NCBI GenBank assembly: GCA_030272585.1
Contig: BSYQ01000016.1
Span: 930,001 to 994,000, forward strand
Origin: Bryopsis sp. KO-2023
Taxonomy: Eukaryota; Chlorophyta; Ulvophyceae; Bryopsidales; Bryopsidaceae
Reading direction: 5' to 3'
DNA: 64,000 bases
Shown: positions 15,001-25,800 of the stretch, one piece after another
Layout of the letters: the number at the start of each line of letters is the position of its first letter
Numbering within the stretch: position 1 is the stretch's first letter
Notes under the pieces: model-generated
What the model was told of the DNA's origin: nothing
Database searches by the model: none
What the model saw: only the letters and a program-made list of their open reading frames with translations
Translations under genes and position numbers: made by a program

Positions 15001-18000
15001 TCAGTTGGGTAATTGGTGAACCCGTGGCGGCGCAGTTTGGGGAAAGTGCTTTGAAAGGAATGACCTCTCTTTGGATCGATCGGCTAGCCCATTCAAGCTT
15101 CAACCCATGGTGTCCTGACGACTGAGGATGAAAAGGGGGAAAAAAAAGACAATACATACACAGTCATGGAATGAATACACAGAAGCAGGATAAGAACAAG
15201 AGGGGCGGCATTCACTGAATCAAGCATACACAATCAAGTTTGGATATCTCGAAGGTGAAAAAACACCACCACAGAGTAGCCTAGATTTGGCTTCCTTAGG
15301 GGCGTTTAATGAACGTCTTGACTTGAAATTCTGTAAAGGCACATGCATACCTTTAAACTGTCTGTATATTGATCTCTTTGGCTCCCTGAGCACCTTCCCT
15401 GATCGTTTTCACCATCACATGTCGGAACGTAAACTTTCCACTTGCATTCTTCTCCAGCTTGGCCTTGCGATCTCTGGTTACACACTGCGGAGGAACGTGG
15501 GGCTTCGCAAAAGACATTCGTACAGATCCCTGATGGGGTCTGCTTGAAATCAGCAACGATGCCGCCGCCACCCGTGTCACAACCTTGACCATCCTTGACT
15601 CCAAACTCAGCGGTGCTTCCAGGTGAAACGGATTGACAAATGGCGCTGGAGCGTCCCTTAGGCCATCCATAGTTTTGGTAGCTTCCAGCGACACAGCTAT
15701 TTGAAAAAGGGAAAACAAACAAGGAATGAATAAGATATCGATTGTTGCAGTTTCAACATGAAATCGTCAGTCGTTTCTCCACAACTTGAATTGATTTCTT
15801 TGGAACTCTTAAAAATATCATAAGAAAGAAATAAAACCACCCGGAGTCTTAAAAAGGATGAAACAATTAGTTGAATGGATCACTGTGCTCAAACCCTCTT
15901 CTTCCGTCAATTGTGTTCGTGCAACAAGTGTCTGAAAGATTTTGAAACACTACCTGTGGCTAATGTCCTTCTCTTTGATGCATCCTGGAGCATTGGCATC
16001 CCAATACATGCACACTTCGCGCATGCCATTGTCACACTGCCCAATATCGAATTGAAGACAGGGAAGCTGGGCTTTGCAAGTTGGAACTGGGCCGGCATTG
16101 CCGAAAGTCGAATAAGAACTGGATACGGCCTGATGACACAAAACAGACTTTTAACTCAAAGAACGTCTTGTGTTGGTGGGTGTGAGAAGGAGCTGCTGCA
16201 AATTTGAGAGAAGCTTGCCTGTTGCGGTGGGTCCGACTCGAAAAAATCGACACGCAGTTCGTGCCATCCCTGAGGTAGAGTCAAGAATGTGCTCCTAGTT
16301 CTCATAGAATGCCTTCCGTCATTATTCACTCGAAGATTTCCGTCAATGTAGAGCTTGGAACCGTCATTGCTGGTGAGGAAGAATTCGTAGGTGTCGGTCG
16401 CAGGCACGTATAGATTCGAGACCATTTTAATCGAGAACTGGCAACAGAAAGGAAATCCTTCCCAGGCGTCCTGAATGGAAGGGAGATCGACACTTGCCAG
16501 ATACAAGGTTGATGCCGCAGTCATGCTGTGCCATCCAGAAAAAACACTCTTTAAACCTTTTGACGTGTGTGTTCTTATTCATTTTCAGTTTCACCAGATT
16601 GCGACAGTTTCTAAGCTGGATGGATTCGAAATAAATTCAAAAATGATATGCAGCGGTCCAAGGAATAAAGGTTGAAGATGTGGATGGCATTTTCATGTTG
16701 GAGATTGAATATCGAACACACCTGTCCAGATTTGGAATGGTGGATATGTCTCCTGCTAAGCCGTATTCGCCACCCAAGAGGTCACGATTGTCGAATGCAT
16801 CGACTTTTACTCCGCACCTGCATGAATAATCGCCGAACATAAGACTTGGCCTAACTCCACAACCGACATAAGTATCAGATTCCTCAGTTTACCAATTGTG
16901 AGTGGGAGAAGGAGACGTTGGTGGAAATGACCATTCTGGGGGAGGGGGTGAAGGAGGTGGGGGTGGCGGCTGTGGGGCTGTCGCGGTGAGGATTTCACTT
17001 ATCACGTCATCGGAGCCAAGGACCCTTGTACGGATTCCTTTACAGACAGAACAGAGGTCGTAAGAAGAATGTGATCAATGTCTTAATTGCAGTGGAGCCC
17101 CTTCCTTGTCAACATCCCACACAAGCAACTCCTATTAACACCTGTTTGTAGTCCTAGAAAAAAAAAGTATTAGCTAATGTAACAAAATCTAAATGAATGC
17201 GATCCACTCTTCCTGATAAAAATAAGTGGCATGTCTCTTCGTGTGTTCAAGATTCTTCAGTTGCTTACCGCAGGCGGAAAAGTAAATCTTGAGCTGAGAT
17301 AAGCAATGATTGTGGAAGAACTCGATGCGGATGGGATGGCCACCTTCTCGCATTCTCACCCCAAAGCGAAATTTTTTGGGACCCACTCCATCGCTGCGTT
17401 TACACCATAAAGCATGTTGGGCTATCAGAACTTAAACTCCACACACTGCGAGGATGATTGGGGCTGATTGTTGTTACCTGTTCGTTCGCAGTTTGCCATC
17501 GATATAAACTCGAACTCCGTTGCTTGTCTGTCCCGAAAAAAAGAACCTTGCGGCGTATCTTACCACCATCTTTCCTTCCATTACCACCACGAAGTACTTC
17601 GAGAAATCGAGTCCCTTCCAGTCAGCCCCTTTCGAAAGAAAATTGACTTGCAGTTCCTTTTGGGTAACTGCTGGACTGATGGATTCTCTTTCAATGCGTC
17701 CCAGCGCGGAGCTTACGGAATACATCTCGTCGTGTGGCATTTCGTAGAAGTATGTGTTGAAACCGCGCTCCCAGCCAGCACCAAACTGGAGCAGCTTTCG
17801 TCCCAACGGTACTTGTGGTCCTGTTAAGAATTGTTGAAGCAGAAACACTCCTTGAAATCCACCAGTATCTAGTCGATGAGAAGGAAAATGACTTGCAATT
17901 TCAACTGGCCATCATTGTCAAAGAGCACTATAGCTTCAAATCCGCCTTACCACTATCTTCAAAGACAACTCCCCACAAAGGAATTTCTTCACTGTCTTCC

Positions 18001-21000
18001 CCAATTAAGAATGCTAACTCAAGCGCAGTTGATACCCCCAAGTATAAATTGCACTTGACGTTCTTGATGGTTACCCCCTCCTCATTTCCGAAAGTGTCAA
18101 TTTCCCAAGCCGCCACTCCACCCCCATCTTCTGACATGATTATGGATGCGTTCTTGTCGCCGATTCCATTGCACATGCCTGCTCGATCCAACACCAACTT
18201 TGCCAATCAGTTATCGAAACAAGACAGATGTGTGTACTACCCAAAATAAATGTGTGTGTATGCGTGTTTGCTCAAACCTGCTAAGAATTGTTTCTCGCAT
18301 ATGTCGTCTTCCATTCGCGTTGTGGAGACAATCTGATAGACATTGCTGGATTCATACTCGGATGGGTGGATAAGAAACCATGCTTCCGTGGCGTTGGCTG
18401 ATACTCTTGCAGCCCTCGAAAGGCATGTATCAATATCAAGTCCTTGCTCGGGTGGCTGGATGCTAGTATCGTTATTTCGGGGAATGGATATCAGCGATAC
18501 CCGTCTCTGATCAAGGTCAACTGCAGAAACACATGGAAACGTGTGTGAGGTGTGGCCAAGCAGGGAAAAGAGTTTCGAAGGGGTGTTGTTTTGAAGAGGT
18601 GCGTGTGCGGCACTTCAAGAAATGCATGCCCACCATTCCTCAGTTTTGCTTCGAGGCTGTTCGATGACAGGCCAGAGGCGCATCTCAAGTATCCTGGATC
18701 CTTCAGTGAAACCGAGATAACGTTGACATCAGAATTGGGAAGTATCTTGGCCAAAAAGTTCCCAAATCCAGCCATCACCACGCCGTCAACCTGTCCCCCA
18801 TTGATTGTCAGGGATTCTGGAGCCAGCTCCGAGAGGGGCTGGTCGAAAACGATATGGACGTGTATAGGATCCAGCTGACCTGAATATAGTCGGTACATAG
18901 AAAATAGCTCATGAACGGGTGGCAGGAAACAACAAAGAGGCAGATCGTGATAGAAAGTAAGGTGCAAAATCGACTGGACTATTAACTTTCGAAAGATACA
19001 AGAAGGCTTACCTGGAAGAGGGGTTTCAACCCACTGTAGGGTTGCATATGCCAAAGCGGAAGAGGTTACGTCCACAGGTATTGAGACAGGCATGCTGTGG
19101 GCTAAGCCATCGCCGCACATCAAGGTGAACGAGTAAATGCCGCTGCCCACAGCAATGTCTGGGGCCAATATCAAGCTCCACTGATTTGCCCCCACCTAAG
19201 AAAATATGATATGGGATAAGTGTTCACATATCGAGCATATCCATTTTTGATGTACTGAGCTTGTATAGGTACATGCGGTGTTTTTTGAACGTAATTCATT
19301 CGACATTTTCAATGTAGGACAGTTTTAGGGAATCAAGATGCCTCTGCTGTTGCTAAAAGGCAAGTGGCTCAGTTTCCCAGCAGTTTGAGCTGGCATGCAC
19401 ACAGTTGCGCACCTCTTTCAAGATCGACCATGGCATATTTCCAATCAAAATGATGTTAACCAAGTCTCCATCGACATCCGAGCACTCAATACTGATCGAG
19501 AGTGAATCTCCTGTGCACACTTCCGACTGTGGCGCCACAACTTCTATCTTTGGAGGATTATTTCTGGTCAAAATATCGGGGGTACATAATGTCATCAGTG
19601 GGGCATCCACTCCTACAACACAAGACTCCTTTCAGTATCTTTTGCAGCTCCATGGACTTCGCCAATTACACGTCCGATCACGTAAAGCGTTCAAAGACGA
19701 AGTGGCAAATCAAGTTTAACTTATACCTTCCGTCTCAAAGACTGCCCCTTGGTTGACGTTCTCTTCAATTCCAAGACGAACACCAAAAATTGGCCAGGGT
19801 TGGGTGGACCACTGGGAAATGTGTTGTGTCATGTCGACCACATAGTCTTTTTTCGACGGAGTGAACCTCAAGTCCGCCAGCGTCTCTGTGCCTGGCTCCC
19901 CGTGCCAAGTATCGTCGTTTGCTGCCTCGATTGGTATATTGTTCACGCGGTCGAAGAACTCGGTCACAGGTGCATGGTTCAACTGAGCGCTTTCGGAGCT
20001 TATCTGGAAAACAAAACAGGAGAAGATTTTTGGCACCCCATGTGGTTGCAACAGGTTCTTTGCAATCGAAGTGCTGCCCAAGATTCGTTGAGAGGGCTCT
20101 TCTCAGAGGAGCGTACAATTTGACGCTTGCTGAGCTGTTTCAGTTTCATCCATCCTTCCACAGTGCCTTTGTTTGTCCACCTCTCCTTCGACCTCGACAA
20201 AGATGCAAACTTCAGAAACGCGTCTGTGAAAACCCCATCCTCATGATTTTGGACAAACAGGCGGCTGGGGCCCTGCAAAGTACGCTCCCCTGGGTAGGCC
20301 CACTGGCCGCATGTCACGGGGGCTCCAATATCCGATCGGAGATCGCAACGGCCGACGGTTATGAATTCAGATACTGGATACCTGGAAGGGCAAGGAAAAG
20401 AGCGCCAATTCAATAGATTCCCATGAGAAAAGACAAACAGAATGTCTCAGGAGACATTTCAAGGAATAGTAGCTCTTTTCCGACTCCCACAAAACAAGGG
20501 TTGGCCTATTTCATACGGGAAACACATCCCTCTCTCAATTCTGAAAGGAAAAAACAAAAGTTTTGCTACCTCCGGACGCCAGATATGTGATATCCCAAAA
20601 TATCAACTGGAAATACGACGACTGTTGTGCCTCTGCAGCAGCTCCCGTCACTCTTGAGGTCCCCAACCGTGACGGGAATGAACCAAAGGCCTCTATGTTC
20701 ATCGAGCAACACTTTCGTGCTCCAATCAAATCTCCCAGTGTCTTCACTCAACGAAAGCCCGGGGGGCAGCGAAAAACTCTCGTCAGGATATACCCCAAAC
20801 CTTTCCAGATTTGTGATATATGACCGCATATTGTCTCCATCCAAATCCCTTGACGCGATAGTGAAGTTTTTTCCACCATCCAGAGCGTAAGCGGAGATGT
20901 ATGTTGGAGATGTGGCTTGAGGTGGTCTGTTCTTGGTCATTCGAGAAAGCTGAATCGATAAGTCGACTTCCACACTCATCTGAAAAGGAAGAGATCTGGG

Positions 21001-22872
21001 CGGGTCGAAATTGTTCAGGACAGGCGTTTTGCCACCTGATACCCTTAGCTTGTAGGTTGTAAGCTGATCGTAGGTATATTCCAACCTCTCTTCAGCCACA
21101 AAGAACAATTCGTGACTCACCCCTACCACCTTCATTCAACAAGCCACACTTAGGTCAGTCCAAAACTGTCTTTGCAGATCGAGTAAACAAACGAAATTCA
21201 GTTCAGAAACGTGCGAAAGAGACACACAATCTATGTATCGAGCTTCTGATTCAGTGTACCTCCATTGAGTTCAGTGTCACCCTATCCTGAGTTCCAAACT
21301 CCAAATAGAGACCAGATTTGTAGGTTCTTGTGGCGGGCCAGTCAGGGCATTTGATCCAAAATGTGCTCGAGCACCGGAATGTCATCTGCACGCTGATAGA
21401 CACTCGTGTTTGATGGGCGCTCGATGCATACTCGAGTGGATCCCACGAAAGAATGCCACCAAGAACATGTCCCGCATCCAAGGCTCCATCCGCTGTCGTG
21501 AATGAAACTGCATGGGGGTACACACGATCGATGCACTCCGGATCACACCCTGCAAAAAGAACACTGGCGTTATTGCACACTCTTACACCAGGCAAAGTAA
21601 GACAATGAGTTCAGAAATCGCTCACCATCACAAATATCCTCGATTCCGAATATGCACTCGGCGGTGTTGCATTCCTCGAAGGATAGAGGCTTTTTACCAG
21701 CACCGGGGCATGAATTTTCGGATTCTGCGTTGTAAATGCCGCCGTCAGGGGATTGGCACCAGATCATTCTTTCTCGAGTTCCACCTCCACATTCAACGCT
21801 ACACTCTCCCCATGACGTTGATAGCCACTCAAAACCTGGCGCCACACCACAACACCTTGACAAACTGGTAAAATTTAATTTTCCTTCGCATAGAGATGTT
21901 TTTGCACGGATCTCCTACCTCGCTCCAATACTTCAGAGCAGTCGTGATTATTGCATGAAGTTTCGAGGTCGGGCTTTAGTCCAGCGTTTGGACAGTCTGT
22001 CTGTGCCTCGGCATCAAAAAGATCCCCAGTTGGGCTTTGGCACATGACACTGGATTGACGAACACCTCCCCCACAGCTCTGTGAGCACTCTCCAATTGCT
22101 GTGATTGTCCACCGGTATCCGAACTGCATTGCAGTCGCATATTCCATTAATGCACACAAAAAAAACAATACAGCCCGTGGTAAATGGATGTTTATTTCCA
22201 TGCATGCCCTTGACACACATACACAGAGTGGAATATCACGGTGAAACAAAACTTCCAGAAAAACCAGACCTACCTTAGAGCAGAAAGTGGGGCATGGCTC
22301 GGTGGTGATCGGTTTCGTCCCCGCATCGTAGCACTCGATCTCTGTGGCGTCATTTAGAACGGTGCCGTTTGAAACGTTGCACAGCACGTCCCTCGTTCGA
22401 CTGCCAGATCCACAGTCCTCACAACCGATCCATTCCCCGATAGACCACTCGAAAGTTTCACAAGGCTGCAGATACCGTCGAACAGGTGAATTTTAGATGG
22501 AGGAAACCTCAGGAAGCACAAGAAAAAAAAAGCAAAAAAGAAAGAAAAGGAAGAAATCAAGTTTACCTGGAGGTTGCACACACCAACAGAGTCTGGTGCG
22601 GGTCCAGCCCCCGGGCAGTCACCCGAGAAAACGTTGGACGGGTCGCTCTGGTCCCTACAGAGAGCCAGGCGAGTGTGTGTTCCACCGGCGCACTCCACAC
22701 TACACTCGGTCCATTCCGACATCACCCATTCATAAGGTTCAGCTCCAGAGAGGAGAGAGCAGGTGGAAAAGTAGAGCAGGGAACACAAGAGAATTTCACG
22801 CCAGCTCGGCAGTGAAAGCAGCTTGTGTCGCTTTCGAAATGTTGGGATGCGCATGCGGGTCTTGGCATCCAT
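1..22872 (-). CDS. Giant multi-domain surface protein (TSP1/PA14/Calx-beta/cadherin-like), partial at the left edge
   Basis: Start chosen at 22,872: the N terminus is basic and followed by a hydrophobic stretch (ILLCSLLYFSTCSLL) ending in LLSGA, as expected for a signal peptide, directly before the first thrombospondin repeat. An in-frame ATG at 23,058 is possible but adds a long non-signal leader. From 22,872 to 4,602 I followed 40 exons; every donor and acceptor pair joins in phase without a stop, giving about 3,670 codons. At least five more exons lie left of 3.1 kb, and the reading frame is still open at 120, so the protein exceeds 4,000 residues. Domains in order: signal peptide, four TSP1, Ig/cadherin-like, DNRLRE-like, five PA14 with proline-rich hinges, Calx-beta-like, cadherin-like. 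These modules are extracellular adhesion or carbohydrate-binding folds, so a cell-surface or matrix role is inferred; the ligand is unknown. The 3.05-4.6 kb junction is unresolved, so a second gene further left cannot be excluded. Confidence 0.8.
120..3050 (-). other. C-terminal cadherin-like / VCBS-type repeats
   Basis: Exons I can place: about 3,000-2,560, up to 2,490-2,200, 2,001-1,756, 1,334-1,041, 952-745 and 590-120; the last five join in phase. Exon 2,001-1,756 has the LRNVVYLNSDVNP signature of tandem repeats in giant bacterial and protist adhesins. Exon 590-120 has DPNGDLLVFYI, GTFRYTPNSNEVGEDSFTF and DGEF, the classic cadherin-like Big_9/VCBS pattern. The junction between the exons near 2,500 is unresolved: no clean donor and acceptor pair keeps frame. 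The gene continues beyond position 1. Confidence 0.65.
3051..4390. other. Non-coding stretch, likely a long intron or a gene boundary
   Basis: No exon with convincing domain similarity is visible on either strand over about 1.3 kb, whereas introns elsewhere in this gene are mostly 60-350 nt. It holds an 18-bp hairpin at 3,186-3,229. It could be one large intron, a transposon remnant, or the space between two neighbouring surface-protein genes. Confidence 0.45.
3186..3229. repeat. 18-bp inverted repeat (hairpin)
   Basis: The arms GTTGGTTACCGTTGCCGT and ACGGCAACGGCAACCAAC pair at 17 of 18 positions across a 7-nt loop. It lies in the non-coding interval of the giant gene; function unknown. Confidence 0.6.
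4602..6310 (-). other. Calx-beta-like block II (exons 37-40)
   Basis: The second half of exon 37 (to 5,833), exon 38 (5,579-5,385), exon 39 (5,139-4,833) and exon 40 (4,743-4,602) join in phase 0, 0, 1. Typical strands and turns are LARFNLLVEDEDVAK, LVFTPDDYHIAQYVTV and DDDFYNRLELPLMG. A further likely exon covers about 4,550-4,400 (TVKLTLTLGEHAVF), but its splice phase to exon 40 does not resolve. Confidence 0.6.
6315..7130 (-). repeat. Second proline-rich hinge (exons 36-37)
   Basis: Exon 36 (7,201-6,858) starts with a CPCKCC cluster and then turns into PPPSPP-type sequence. Exon 37 (6,688-5,833) opens with about 120 residues of PPP/SPP repeats. The two are separated by an intron at 6,857-6,689. 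Tract length probably varies between strains because the DNA is a near-pure GGNGGN pattern on the plus strand. Confidence 0.85.
7435..10215 (-). other. Calx-beta-like block I (exons 30-35)
   Basis: Exons are about 10,215-9,944, 9,613-9,339, 9,179-8,962, 8,639-8,401, 8,107-7,897 and 7,742-7,435, all phase-consistent. Repeated features are TEGN/TEAR-type starts (YNVTEGNALSFDLFV, ISVTEARTGQS), IEDDEDTTD and EEDDVPV acidic turns, and alternating beta strands (VTIRFIQTV, FRVITVWGV). This is the pattern of Calx-beta extracellular calcium-binding repeats. Boundaries of individual repeats are not certain. Confidence 0.6.
10860..11420 (-). repeat. Proline-rich hinge across exons 28-29 (SPPP/PPPP)
   Basis: About 95 residues of P, S and occasional L/H/N, read on the minus strand and split by the intron at 11,155-10,951. 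The same sequence read on the plus strand gives a spurious glycine-rich ORF. Such Hyp-type hinges are usual in algal wall glycoproteins and would act as stiff glycosylated spacers; hydroxylation is inferred, not seen. Confidence 0.85.
11156..11998 (-). other. PA14 domain E (exons 27-28)
   Basis: Exon 27 (11,998-11,630) contains SGFWTIYVASNDGSFVEIDG and a cysteine pair (NPCCHI). Exon 28 (11,523-11,156) supplies the final strand YGGMGILFSWEGPG and then a long proline-rich stretch. This domain is the most divergent of the five. Confidence 0.75.
12380..13298 (-). other. PA14 domain D and proline hinge (exons 25-26)
   Basis: Exon 25 (13,298-13,023) holds SGDWTLKMGSDDGSVLWLDD. Exon 26 (12,695-12,380) holds GWHKFEIRYFQNYGHHG and LILAWRG, the canonical end of a PA14 domain. 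A hinge (PTPTPPPTPPPPPP) follows, then the first strand of the next domain (FQGVTAKFYEAKEYS). Phases 2 and 0 join cleanly. Confidence 0.8.
13576..14674 (-). other. PA14 domain C and proline hinge (exons 22-24)
   Basis: Exons are about 14,674-14,497, 14,432-14,023 and 13,759-13,576. The core reads SGEWSFQLASDDGSALFLDG, then YWTTHSMR and a terminal strand YGSHGIILRWKG. Exon 24 then carries FPTWTVIDESFF, a hinge (PAPPPPSPPPSPPPPPP), and the first strand of the next PA14 (GLHEQFWRVDGR). Confidence 0.8.
14878..16817 (-). other. PA14 domain B, interrupted by a cysteine-rich cassette
   Basis: Exons 17-18 (16,817-16,722 and 16,525-16,219) give a clear PA14 body: TSNDGSKLYIDGNLRVN, then GRHSMRTRS and GWHELRVDFFES. 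The expected last strand (SSGHHGLKLEWAS) comes only in exon 21 (15,121-14,878), after two intervening exons. Exon 21 continues into a proline hinge (QLSPPPPPPPLSSPPPP). See the cassette entry for exons 19-20. Confidence 0.8.
15351..16129 (-). other. Phase-0 cysteine-rich cassette (exons 19-20) inside PA14 domain B
   Basis: Exon 19 (16,129-15,954, 176 nt) and exon 20 (15,696-15,351, 346 nt) total 522 nt, or 174 codons, and are flanked by phase-0 introns on both sides. The intron before exon 19 has a GC donor (CAG/gcaagc at about 16,219) and an AG acceptor. The encoded module is rich in cysteine (LPCLQFDIGQCDNG, EVCMYWDANAPGC, GICTNVFCEAP, EECKWKVYVPTC). I do not recognise the family. Skipping the cassette would rejoin the PA14 strands in frame. 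Confidence 0.65.
17269..18178 (-). other. PA14-like domain A (exons 13-15)
   Basis: Exons are about 18,178-17,951, 17,820-17,478 and 17,393-17,269. The PA14 core is visible as a beta strand followed by GVRVYIDGKLRTN, and then the terminal strand GGHPIRIEFFHN. PA14 is a beta-barrel carbohydrate-binding or adhesion module. The preceding exon (GMCNGIGDKNASIIMSED) is unassigned. Exon 16 (17,037-16,893) follows and carries a short proline hinge (PQPPPPPPSPPPPEW). Confidence 0.65.
18278..21549 (-). other. Exons 5-12: Ig/cadherin-like and DNRLRE-like segment
   Basis: Exon 6 (21,129-20,570) has the putative-Ig signature LPPGLSLSEDTGRFDW and a DLDGD calcium-type motif. Exons 7-8 (20,381-20,117 and 20,003-19,727) resemble the DNRLRE fold: SRLFVQNHEDG early, a W-containing middle, then DYVVDMTQHISQW and FGVRLGIEE near the end. 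Exons 9-10 (19,612-19,413 and 19,195-19,012) again look Ig/cadherin-like, with NPPKIEV and ECSDVDGD. Exon 11 (18,879-18,634) resembles a bacterial-type Ig repeat (HIVFDQPLSEL..SLTING). Exon 12 is about 18,520-18,278. Family calls rest on short motifs and are tentative; coding status rests on consistent phases. Confidence 0.6.
21626..22872 (-). other. Exons 1-4: signal peptide and four thrombospondin type 1 repeats
   Basis: Exons are about 22,872-22,567, 22,465-22,274, 22,123-21,919 and 21,835-21,626, roughly one repeat per exon. Each repeat has the W..W/C pattern with a C.[SE]C.GG..R core (WTECSVECAGGTHTR, WIGCEDCGSGSRTR, ECSQSCGGGVRQ, WGECSVECGGGTRER), followed by C-P-GAG/KP..T..C spacing. 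TSP1 repeats are secreted, disulfide-bonded, often glycosylated adhesion modules. Exon phases 0, 0, 1, 1 fit together. Confidence 0.85.
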
Positions 22873-25800
22873 TGCTTCTATGCGAGTTGATGCTCGAAGG
22901 GCGATGTTCAGTTGGTCTCCGACAAGGTACGTCGAAGTCCCTTTAGAATCTTGGCGCTGACATCCCCTGTGTGAGCAAATCCTGTTCATGCTTCCGACGC
23001 GGAACAGGCTTCTAGGCGCGCAGAAAACGCTTGACGTCATCAATGGTTTGACTATCATCTTGTCTTTTGTTGCTAAGGAAATCTAATGCTAAAAATGCGC
23101 GTTGTGTTTTGTTGCGCTGTGTTTCAGATGTTTTGGTCGGTGACTCTCTGTGCTCTTGCTGGGTTTTTACTTTTGATATTCTTTGCTGAGGGACTTGATA
23201 TGGTTGATATGGGTATAGTTTGACTTGGGCGGACGGTTACTCGCCTTCGACGACTAGTTGCTTCGGACGCTCAACTGTTTTTTCGAAATAAACCCTTCTG
23301 CTCCGCGAAATACTGTTTCCAGGATGAGACTGATCACTCAGTTCTTGACACCAGAAACCAGTCGAGTTGTCTTTCAGAATAGTAAGGGGACTTGCTTGCG
23401 GTGCAAACTTTCTTTCGTTGGGATTCGCTGACGTTATTTAGACCTGATCCAGCATTGATCTCTTTGAGCTTAATTTCCAGAGAGAAATAGAGTCAGACCC
23501 TGTCTTTGAAGTGCAACGATTGCGACGTTATCTTCCTTCTATGTAGTGAGAAATAAATGTTTGTTTTGGAAGGGGGGGATGGGTCCAGTTCATAATTATT
23601 TCAAGGGACTAATTTGCTGGAACAGAGGCTTCTCAATCATTTTAATTGTATGATTGAGGCATTTTTCCTGGCATTCAATGGCGATTCGATAATACCAACA
23701 GGGTATCTTTGAGATCATGGCGATGTTTTGCACGTTATGTTACGTGTGGAGGATCTGGACCGAAAGATCAGGACAGGGTTAGTATTTAGATGAACGTGAG
23801 AGTAAGGAGAGCATCTTTTCTCGTGTCCCACCTTCTCGTCGCTTAGGGATAATTTTTGCAACGAATTATTATTTAATCTTTATTTTTAGGACTGCTGGAG
23901 ATTCGAACATGATGGTATCATTCGGATTATTCAATGCTGTCGAGGGCAATCTAATGGAGGGATTCATGGGGGGAAGTAATAAGCTTACTGCTTCCCCCAA
24001 TGAATCCCTCTATTTACTTAAGTAAATTGAATATATTTTGGGCAGTATTCTGAAAGGACTTGGAACGTCATAACAAGGGGAGCAAAACGTCAAACAGGCC
24101 ATCGACGGTTAAGTATTGAGCACTATTGATTAAGCCAAGTAAAGACAGCTAAGGGTGATTATTGCTCGTTTTAGACTAAGATTGAACGATCTTCGTTCAA
24201 GTGGTGGGTGGCGGCATGCCATTGCTGAGAGACATTTTCTACTTCGCAGTAGGTCAGCGAGATTCGTTGAGGGCTCTCTTTCATTTTTTTCTGCTCTCTT
24301 TGGGAAGTTCAGAGCAGTTCGGTTTTATAAAAACATGGTGCACCCTCGCTAGTATGTGCTACCATGAAAAAGTCTGGATTAATTGGGATGGTTATTTTAG
24401 AGGTTACAATGGGAGCAAAAATTACACAGGTCCAAAGCTGAGCCGGGGCGGCTGCAACCGCTCACCACGTGACCAAATAATTCAAGCGATAGAAACCTTG
24501 CTGGGTAAGGGTCTATCCAGCAAGACCCTATGAATGAATAGGGTTATAAATAGTATTCATTAATCGAACTGGTATCATTTGCTTTGCACATTTTCTTCAA
24601 CCCCTTTGGGCCCTTTCACCTCCAGGGATAAACAAATGTGCAATACTCTTGTTAAATGACCACCAATTGTCTTGCAAGACCCTATGTGCCACCCCCCAAA
24701 AAAAACTGAAAGCCAAGCATGCGAATTCATCCCCAGCAGCAATGGCTATCCTTCTTGCGCCAACTCTCGATTGTGGAGTGTTCAATGTGTGGAGAAGTCT
24801 TGGTCACCGCCACAGCCATTTATACTTACCTAAGGTGCTGCCTAAAGCAAAGGACAGAAAATTCTCAGGGTGAAAACAAAAAACAATGTATATATTGACA
24901 GTGACTGCGTTTTCGTGGGGGGGATATATTGAAGAAAGGGAACTATGACAAGGGTACGCTCAGATAGCTACAGATCCGAGAGTACCACGAGCAGATTTCC
25001 CACTAAGAAGGTAAAATCTATGCTGCAAATGGCTATGGCGGGACCAAGGCTGTATTTCCACAGCTAAGCTATGTTAAACACTCCACAAACGAGCGATTGA
25101 GACACTTTCGGGGAGAATATTGAAAATTCTCAGCGCACCCTCAAAAACATGATGGTACACTTTTTCGACTATGGTTCTGACGGGTCGATTCTGGCTGGAA
25201 TTTTCTGCGGATACGAACTCTTCCCCAACTTTTTCCTAATTCCTACGCCGTAGATATGCGCTTTAAAGCAACTACGCACGCAATATTTTGGCTTGGTGAA
25301 GGATTTTTTTTGTACATTTCTCAGATTCCTTGGTTTAGAGCAAGTGAGGGAATTTTTTGGTGTTGATAGGTGGAAATACTGCTGTTCCCCGCGCCAGTAA
25401 CTGGCGCTAATATTTGCGAAAACACTTGGTGTGTAAAGCTGCGGAAATCTGATGCGAAGGGGTTTGAAACAAGCGGAGCTGTGGACTCAGAGAGACGATC
25501 AAACTGACACGCTGACTTTGACCAACGCTAGACTTTGAGCAATCCTACCTCGTGAAAGTATCTCGAGTCCTTAGGGCCCGTAGCCTATACTCCTTAGTCA
25601 CCGAAGTTTATCCCTTGAAAGTGCTCCTCTCTTGATGACGCGTCCTAGCACCTACACGTGGTCGTGCAGCCAACGACCACAACTTCCCAGAACATTTTTC
25701 CGAAGCGCAAAACTTTACGCCAGTTGTGTTGCTGCCGACTTGCCTTCAGTGTACTGAAAGTTGGTGTGATGGGGGGTGGTGGCCTCTTTTTGCTACAATG

